NCBI GenBank assembly: GCA_002803225.1
Contig: NXFV01000993.1
Span: 54,882-118,881, forward strand
DNA from: Gamarada debralockiae
Lineage: Eukaryota; Ascomycota; Leotiomycetes; Helotiales; Hyphodiscaceae
Direction: 5' to 3'
DNA: 64,000 bases
Shown here piece after piece: positions 59,141 through 64,000 of the stretch. The notes under the pieces were generated by a model. It saw only the letters and a program-made list of their open reading frames with translations, was not told the origin of the DNA and did not search any database. How positions within the stretch are numbered: the first letter of the stretch is position 1; every line of letters starts with the position of its first letter. A program made the position numbers and the translations under genes.

Positions 59141-60103
59141 CTATCAATGACGATCAACCCCCCGCGGGGGGTCTTGCAACCCCATATCTGAAATTGCTAT
59201 GAATTGTACGGCTGGGTAACGTACAGAGGTGGCCTCTTGAGAGATGAAGGCGGCACTTAGGGAACTGAGGCCTTTTTGAAATACTTGTATACTAATTCTG
59301 TTAATTGAATGCTCGCCATTCTAGCAGGTAGTTAATTGTGAAATTCATTTAACGAAATGGTTTGATCGCTAAATTGTTAGTCACATGAGACTCCTGGTGA
59401 AATTGGCAAGTAGCTTGATCCACTTGCTGACGACGTTTTTATACCCCTGCATGCCTCACGTGCCTCAATAACAGGTCTAAATGGCTACGTTGCTTCCCAA
59501 TCTCGCACACCACTCGGGCCCCATGGTACCCCATGACGCGCCCTAGCTCTACTTCAAATAATCCATTGTTGTATATTAGACGTTCTTGGTATCGAATTTT
59601 TCCCAGATTGAATTACGAATTGCAATTTCACCTGCTTGTCTGGTCTTAAGTCTCTCAAGGCCAATGTCATGTGAATCGGATGATTTGGCGTCCCAACTCT
59701 CCTGTTTCATGTACCGTTCTAGAATTCCTCGGGCTAGTCTAGGATGAGTAGCTCACCAGTAAAGTTTCAGCGCATTTTTAACATGCTGTTTCGGCTATAT
59801 CCTACCTCCAAGCCTGTGTTATGAGCAAATAACCCCAAGGACTTCGTCGCATTGGACATGTCAAAACCAATTACTTTGCTGCAAAGTTCCGACTTTCCGC
59901 CACAAGGATTCGTAACCCCGCACATGGTTTGAGTGTCGCAGATGTTTTTAATTACCGTGCAATTATTACCAATCTGTTTTGTCTTTAGGAAATTGGGTCG
60001 AGGGACAAGTCGGAGCTAAAAGCCAAGGAGTCCCGAGCTTGGCTACCTCAGCGGTCGAGAGAACTAAATTCAACATCGTTAATACTCGGCGCAGTCTCTG
60101 AAA
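59141..60103. other. Spacer between ankyrin and HET genes
   Basis: No gene is supported. A perfect 14-bp GC palindrome (CCCCCCGCGGGGGG) lies at 59158-59171, just after the ankyrin stop codon, and would be in its 3' UTR. Confidence 0.55.
59158..59171. repeat. GC palindrome in 3' flank
   Basis: CCCCCCGCGGGGGG is perfectly self-complementary. It starts 17 bases after the ankyrin-gene stop. It could form a hairpin in the transcript, but function is unknown. Confidence 0.6.
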
Positions 60104-61877
60104 ATGGGCGACGTGTTTGAAGGGATATATTCCAATCTCCCTCTCGGGCGCCACATCCGTCTTCTGTCTCTCGCTCCTGGCACAGGTGACGACCCGATCA
60201 CTACCCACCTCTCAATCTTCGCTCTGGCCGATTCCCCTCAATATGAAGCACTGTCATATGTATGGGGTCACTCAGGCGATCGTGAACCGATTGAAGTTAA
60301 CAGCATTACCGCTCTCGTCACCAAGAACTTGAGAGCAGCACTTGCCAGGGTGCGCTATGCGGATAGACCACGTCTGGTGTGGGCCGACGCAATCTGCATC
60401 AATCAGCGCAACGTCAAGGAGCGCGGTCATCATGTAGGCTTCATGGGTGCAATATACAGTCAGGCAAAGAGGGTATTAGTGTATCTTGGTCGGGATGAAG
60501 ATGGCCGAGCTAGAGAGGTTGCGGAGTTGGTGGAAGAAAATCATCAACTGGTCTCGAAGTACAAATCCATCGCGGAGATGCCGGTGTTGTCACCTGATGA
60601 TCCAGTCTTCAACGATCCAAGATGGACCGCTGTGAAGACCCTAACGGACTGTGTCTGGTGGACGCGGACGTGGGTTATTCAGGAAGTGGGATTAGCAAAG
60701 GATCCTTGGGTTCTATATGGAGATGTTGAATTCAGCTATCGGCAGCTGATGGCGATGGCTACGTGGGTGGACAGATGTGCGGGTCACTTGTTACTCCGAG
60801 CTGGTATTGAATTCAACACCATCCACATGGAATGGGCCTCTAGAGTGGGAGAAGGAGAACTGGCTTCATGAGCGCAACTTTCTCGACCTTCTGAACCAAG
60901 GGAGCTGGCTTGGCTGTGCAGATCATAGAGATCACGTGTTTGCGATGCTGGGCCATCGCTTCGCGCAAGTGAATGGAGACGGCGAGACCTTCATAAAACC
61001 GGACTATACTAAAGATTTTCACCAGGTCTATCTCGAGTTGGCTATGCAGCTTTTGAAACTCCCGAATGCACACCGATTGTTCTCAGCAGTGGAACACAGT
61101 GAGGGGACTATCAAAGAAGAGTTTCCGTCTTGGGTTCCCTATTGGACCGTTCAGGAAACAATGACCAACCTTGGGATCTATACTGGCTTCCCCTACAATG
61201 CATCTGCTGGAAGAATTAAGTCACCATTGACTGTTACAGAAAACAACCACCTCCAAGTAAAAGGGACAATTCTCGATACTGTTTTCAAGACATTCAAGTT
61301 TACCGCTTCCGACTTGGCTGAGCCAGGAAATCCGACTGACGAAAATTCCAAAGATTCGAGTGAAGGCGTATTTGGAGAAATTTGGGCACAGGCACGGAAT
61401 AGATCAACTTCAGCATATAAATCCGGTAATTTGACAGCGCTCAGTCTCACACTCACAGCCGCTTTGAGTGGCTATGAGTCCGCCGAGGAAAATCTCTCTC
61501 AGCATCAAGACAACTTCGCAGCCTATTTGCACTATCAACTCAACTCGGAATCAGTTGAATTTCCCACTGATTTACAGAAGAGAATCGTTAAGGGAGACCA
61601 CGAAAAGTTTTGGCTGGACATGAGATTTTCTTGTACCGGGCGGAGTTTTGCGTTTACCGAGAATGGTTACTATGTATTAGGACCTGGAATCATGGATCCA
61701 GGAGATCTGTGCTGTGTGATATTTGGTGCAAGTGTACCATTTATTCTTCGCAGGGCAGGCGTAGAAGGTCGATATAAACTTGTTGGGGAAGCATATGTTC
61801 ATGGGATTATGCTTGGGGAGGTGGGGGAATTGCTTGAGAGTGGTGAAGTACGAGAGGATAGTATGACTTTATGCTAG
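60104..61877 (+). CDS. HET-domain (heterokaryon incompatibility) protein
   Basis: The frame from ATG 60104 carries a canonical HET domain at about residues 40-210: YEALSYVWGHSGDREPIEV, RLVWADAICINQRNVKERGH, YSQAKRVLVYLG and WWTRTWVIQEVGLA. The C-terminal half follows in another frame (WEKENWLHERNFLDLLNQGS, then DHRDHVFAMLGH, and on to 61877). Two explanations fit. A 61-nt intron (60783-60843, GTCACT/TCTAG) joins the frames and gives 570 residues. Alternatively a single-base shift near 60830 has broken the gene, which the continuity of protein-like sequence through the proposed intron (LLLRAGIEFNTIHMEW) would favour. HET proteins mediate non-self recognition and programmed cell death after hyphal fusion. 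The ankyrin gene next door is a separate transcript. Confidence 0.85.
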
Positions 61878-62463
61878 GCCCAGTCTTTCTTTTGTTTAGC
61901 TGGAAAGAGAAGTAGTTTAAAAATTCTTCCACAGCAGAAAGGTGCTGCATTTCTAGTGCCCGAGGGAGCTTGGAGAATGGCGCTGTAGCCTGCAGATTAT
62001 CGCGGTGGGAGCCTAAAGGAAGCCTGATTACAGGCCCCAAAGCCCTGCGCACAAGGCCTCACTCACTATTAACAGGGATGCGTATGTCTGTAAAATAGAC
62101 ATCGAATTGGAGTCACGATTTGACGAGCTACCCTCTGGGTCGGATTAAATACAGATATTGCTTTGGTGTAGTCAGTTACAACGAATTCATAGCTTCAGGT
62201 CATCATCTTGGCTGATTTGGTCCACACCGTTCACCATTATCTAAATTGGCCAATTTGGGGTCGAATACGAGGGAGTACGTGTAACAGCTACAGGTAGCTG
62301 GAGGGCAACAGGAGAGATCGCAGTATATCAGAGAAGTAGCAGTAGGGGAAGAGAGACAATAGTGGTTGTATTGTAGTGGTTGAAATTAGGTTCCGTAGTA
62401 CTTGTACGCTTGTGAATAAGAAACTCAAGCTTGCCTCCCTTTAAGTAAAGTCGACAGTTCGGC
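61878..62463. other. Spacer, no gene seen
   Basis: Only short frames are present. The stretch holds the 3' flank of the HET gene and leads into the tandem-repeat blocks. Confidence 0.55.
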
Positions 62464-62765
62464 GTTTTCCGATCCCTTTGGGGTCACCGAGGGCTAGACC
62501 TCCAGTTTCCAGGTCACCTTATTCCTTATGGCCTTCTAGGCTTTCGGGGCTTCTGTAGGTTTAGTCCCTTAGGGTCCTTATGGGCCAGACTACTCCCTCA
62601 CCGCCTAGGCCTTATTCCGGTTATTCGGGGCTTCCGTAGTCTAGATCAGCCCCCCGAGTCCCTATAGGCCTAGACTACTCCTTCGAGGCATATGCCTTCA
62701 GTCCTTCCGGGCTTCCGTAGCCTCAAATCACTCCCTAGGGTCCTTGTGAATCTAAACTCCTATTA
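62464..62765. repeat. 81-bp tandem repeat, about 3.7 units
   Basis: Recognisable unit starts (CGGGGCTTC(T/C)GTAG or a variant) lie at 62545, 62626 and 62707, exactly 81 bp apart, and a more diverged unit precedes them from about 62464. Each unit also contains a (G/C)(C/T)CTA(T/G)GG(C/T)C and ACTACTCC word. It is non-coding. Confidence 0.8.
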
Positions 62766-62909
62766 AACAACAGTAATGGAGATAAGAATTTTATTACAGG
62801 TGTTTATCAGTTGATAGTTAGATTAAGAGAGTGGAAAAGAGGAATTAAAGTTCAGATAGAATAGATTTTGAATTATATTATAGTATACATAGGTTAAGCT
62901 ACTGGAATG

Positions 62910-63190
62910 AGGAGGGGGTTTAAGGCATTTAAAGGGAGGGGATAAGCCGTTTGAAAGGAAAGGGGGATTAAGCCACTTAAAGGGGAGAGGTTAAGCTGTT
63001 TAAAAGAGAGAGAGGTTAAGCCGTTTTAAAAGGAGAGGGCAAGCCGTTTAAAAGAGAGGCGGTAAGCCGTTGCAAAGAAAGGGGGATTAAGCTGTTTAAA
63101 AAGAAGAGGTTAAACTATTTAAAAAGGGGGAGGGGTTAAGCCATTTTAAGGGAGAGAGGCAAGCCATTTACAAGGGGAGGGTTAACCCAA
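62910..63190. repeat. Purine-rich minisatellite, about ten units of 24-30 bp
   Basis: The unit is approximately GGGGTTAAGCCGTTTAAAAG followed by a variable GA/GAG run. About ten diverged copies occur, with GTTAAGC, GGCAAGCC or GGTAAGCCG variants. The plus strand is strongly purine-rich. The block starts about 145 bp after the 81-bp repeat. Confidence 0.85.
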
Positions 63191-63241
63191 ATGCAATATA
63201 TAGGGTAGAGAGAGGTAATATAATTTTATAACCCAAACCCA

Positions 63242-63950
63242 TTGGATTTAGGTCCCTGGCAGGGGAAAAGAGGCCCGCGGGCGAGGCATATAGAGAGGGA
63301 TTTTTCAGGTGAGTTTATATCTATAACCGGTGCCAGAACAAGGGCAGATAAAGGCTACGCCATCCACGGTAGCGTCCGCTCCTCCACCAAAGCATTATTG
63401 ATACTCAACTCCTCAGCTTTCAAGCCCTTCACTTCTCGTATAAAAATCTTCATTATCCCAGATATCACAGCTGAGGATGCTTTTAGTGATGCTGTACGAG
63501 GAGCAGAGGCGATATTCCAGCTCGCGACGCCAATCAATTTCTGGTCCGGCAGGAAGGAGGATGTTGAGCCAGCTGTGAAAGGAGCGTGGGGCTGCTTGAG
63601 GCAGCACACAAGTATGCCGGACCTCAACTTCACATGTTCATCTATATGTCTCTTTCGTGACGCTCCTGGACCCCGCCAACGCGCCTGATCACCACTATGC
63701 CGCCGATTCCTGGAACTTGACTGCTGAGCAGGCTGCCTCCGCCATCGTGAACGACGAAGAAGCTCCATTCAGTACCCTCTAACCAACATCAAAATTCCTC
63801 ACCGAGCGCGCCATCTTTGGCTTCCGCGAAACTGCCAAGCCGAAGTTCAATGTTCTGAGTGTTGTCCCAGGTATCGTGATCGAACCTCCAGTACTGTTCC
63901 CTGAGAAAGTAGAGGATGTGAATGGGATTATCAAGCCAATTTGGGAGGTA
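63242..63950 (+). pseudogene. Extended SDR / NAD-dependent epimerase-dehydratase pseudogene, truncated
   Basis: Fragments match fungal cinnamoyl-CoA-reductase/Gre2-like extended SDRs: GYAIHGSVRSSTKALL, AEDAFSDAVRGAEAIFQLAT and VEPAVKGAWGCL, then in another frame YAGPQLHMFIYMS, then VTLLDPANAPDHHYAADSW, a TAA at 63781-63783 in the usual active-site YxxxK region (PTSKFLTERA), and KPKFNVLSVVPGIVIEPPVL with KVEDVNGIIKPIWEVL. The N-terminal Gly-rich NAD-binding motif is missing or out of frame. With two or more frame shifts and a stop it is non-functional as read. It runs into the poly-G end of the window. Confidence 0.7.
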
Positions 63951-63958
63951 CTGAGTTG

Positions 63959-64000
63959 GGGGGGAGGGGCCCCGGGGGGGGGGGGGGGGGGAAAAAGGGG
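63959..64000. other. Low-complexity G run at sequence end
   Basis: The last 42 bases are almost entirely G with CCCC and AAAAA interruptions, unlike anything else in the window. This is typical of a contig edge or sequencing artefact. Confidence 0.7.

Noticed and set aside
59158..59171. GC hairpin as a transcription terminator
   Set aside because: Rho-independent terminators are bacterial; in a fungal 3' flank it is only a palindrome of unknown meaning.
62910..63190. Regularly spaced repeats as a CRISPR array
   Set aside because: The units are directly tandem without unique spacers and the genome is eukaryotic; it is a minisatellite.

Overview
The window is nuclear DNA from a filamentous ascomycete, probably a leotiomycete-type mould (class inferred only from gene style). 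The evidence is short GT-AG introns (47-210 nt in most genes), a cytosolic 60S ribosomal protein L5 gene, and typical Pezizomycotina families: HET, 2EXR, Egh16-like, Pth11/rhodopsin-like, Mhp1-like LRR, GMC oxidoreductase and MCT-type MFS. The last 40 bases are a low-complexity G run, so position 64000 looks like a contig edge.

Layout. 1-16.3 kb is mostly conserved: a small single-span membrane protein (3115-3621, +), an Mhp1-like LRR protein in four exons (5590-9586, -), RPL5 in three exons whose first exon is only the start codon (10379-11504, -), a HAD-like hydrolase (11993-13295, +) and a secreted Egh16-like protein (15300-16260, +). 17.4-22.1 kb holds an orphan gene and a tandem 2EXR pair, one copy intact and one decayed. 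23.3-25.4 kb is a GMC oxidoreductase and 28.6-30.0 kb an MCT-like transporter.

From 25.6 to 41.5 kb, apart from the transporter, the DNA is a graveyard of mobile elements: short inverted-repeat elements (MITEs), a solo-LTR-like element, diverged minisatellites and short stop-ridden ORFs. From 42 to 48.4 kb are a seven-span rhodopsin-domain protein, a purine-cytosine permease and a cytochrome P450 pseudogene that lies between two same-strand copies of an LTR-like repeat. 51.2-53.6 kb has an intact DUF427 gene and a decayed secreted 3-carboxymuconate-cyclase-like gene. 56-62 kb has a large ankyrin protein and a HET-domain protein; the last 1.5 kb has two tandem-repeat blocks and a broken extended-SDR gene.

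The most noteworthy structural result is an LTR-like family whose members share termini (TGTTGG...TGACA). Two have intact 5-bp target duplications (ATTGC around 46178-46332, CCTGC around 38629-39380) yet differ in length by about 600 bp. Several genes here (P450, 2EXR copy 1, cyclase-like, SDR) are clearly decayed. I saw no CRISPR, rRNA, complete tRNA or prokaryotic features. Exon boundaries were read by eye from splice signals, frame continuity and remembered family patterns; none was checked by search or transcript data.
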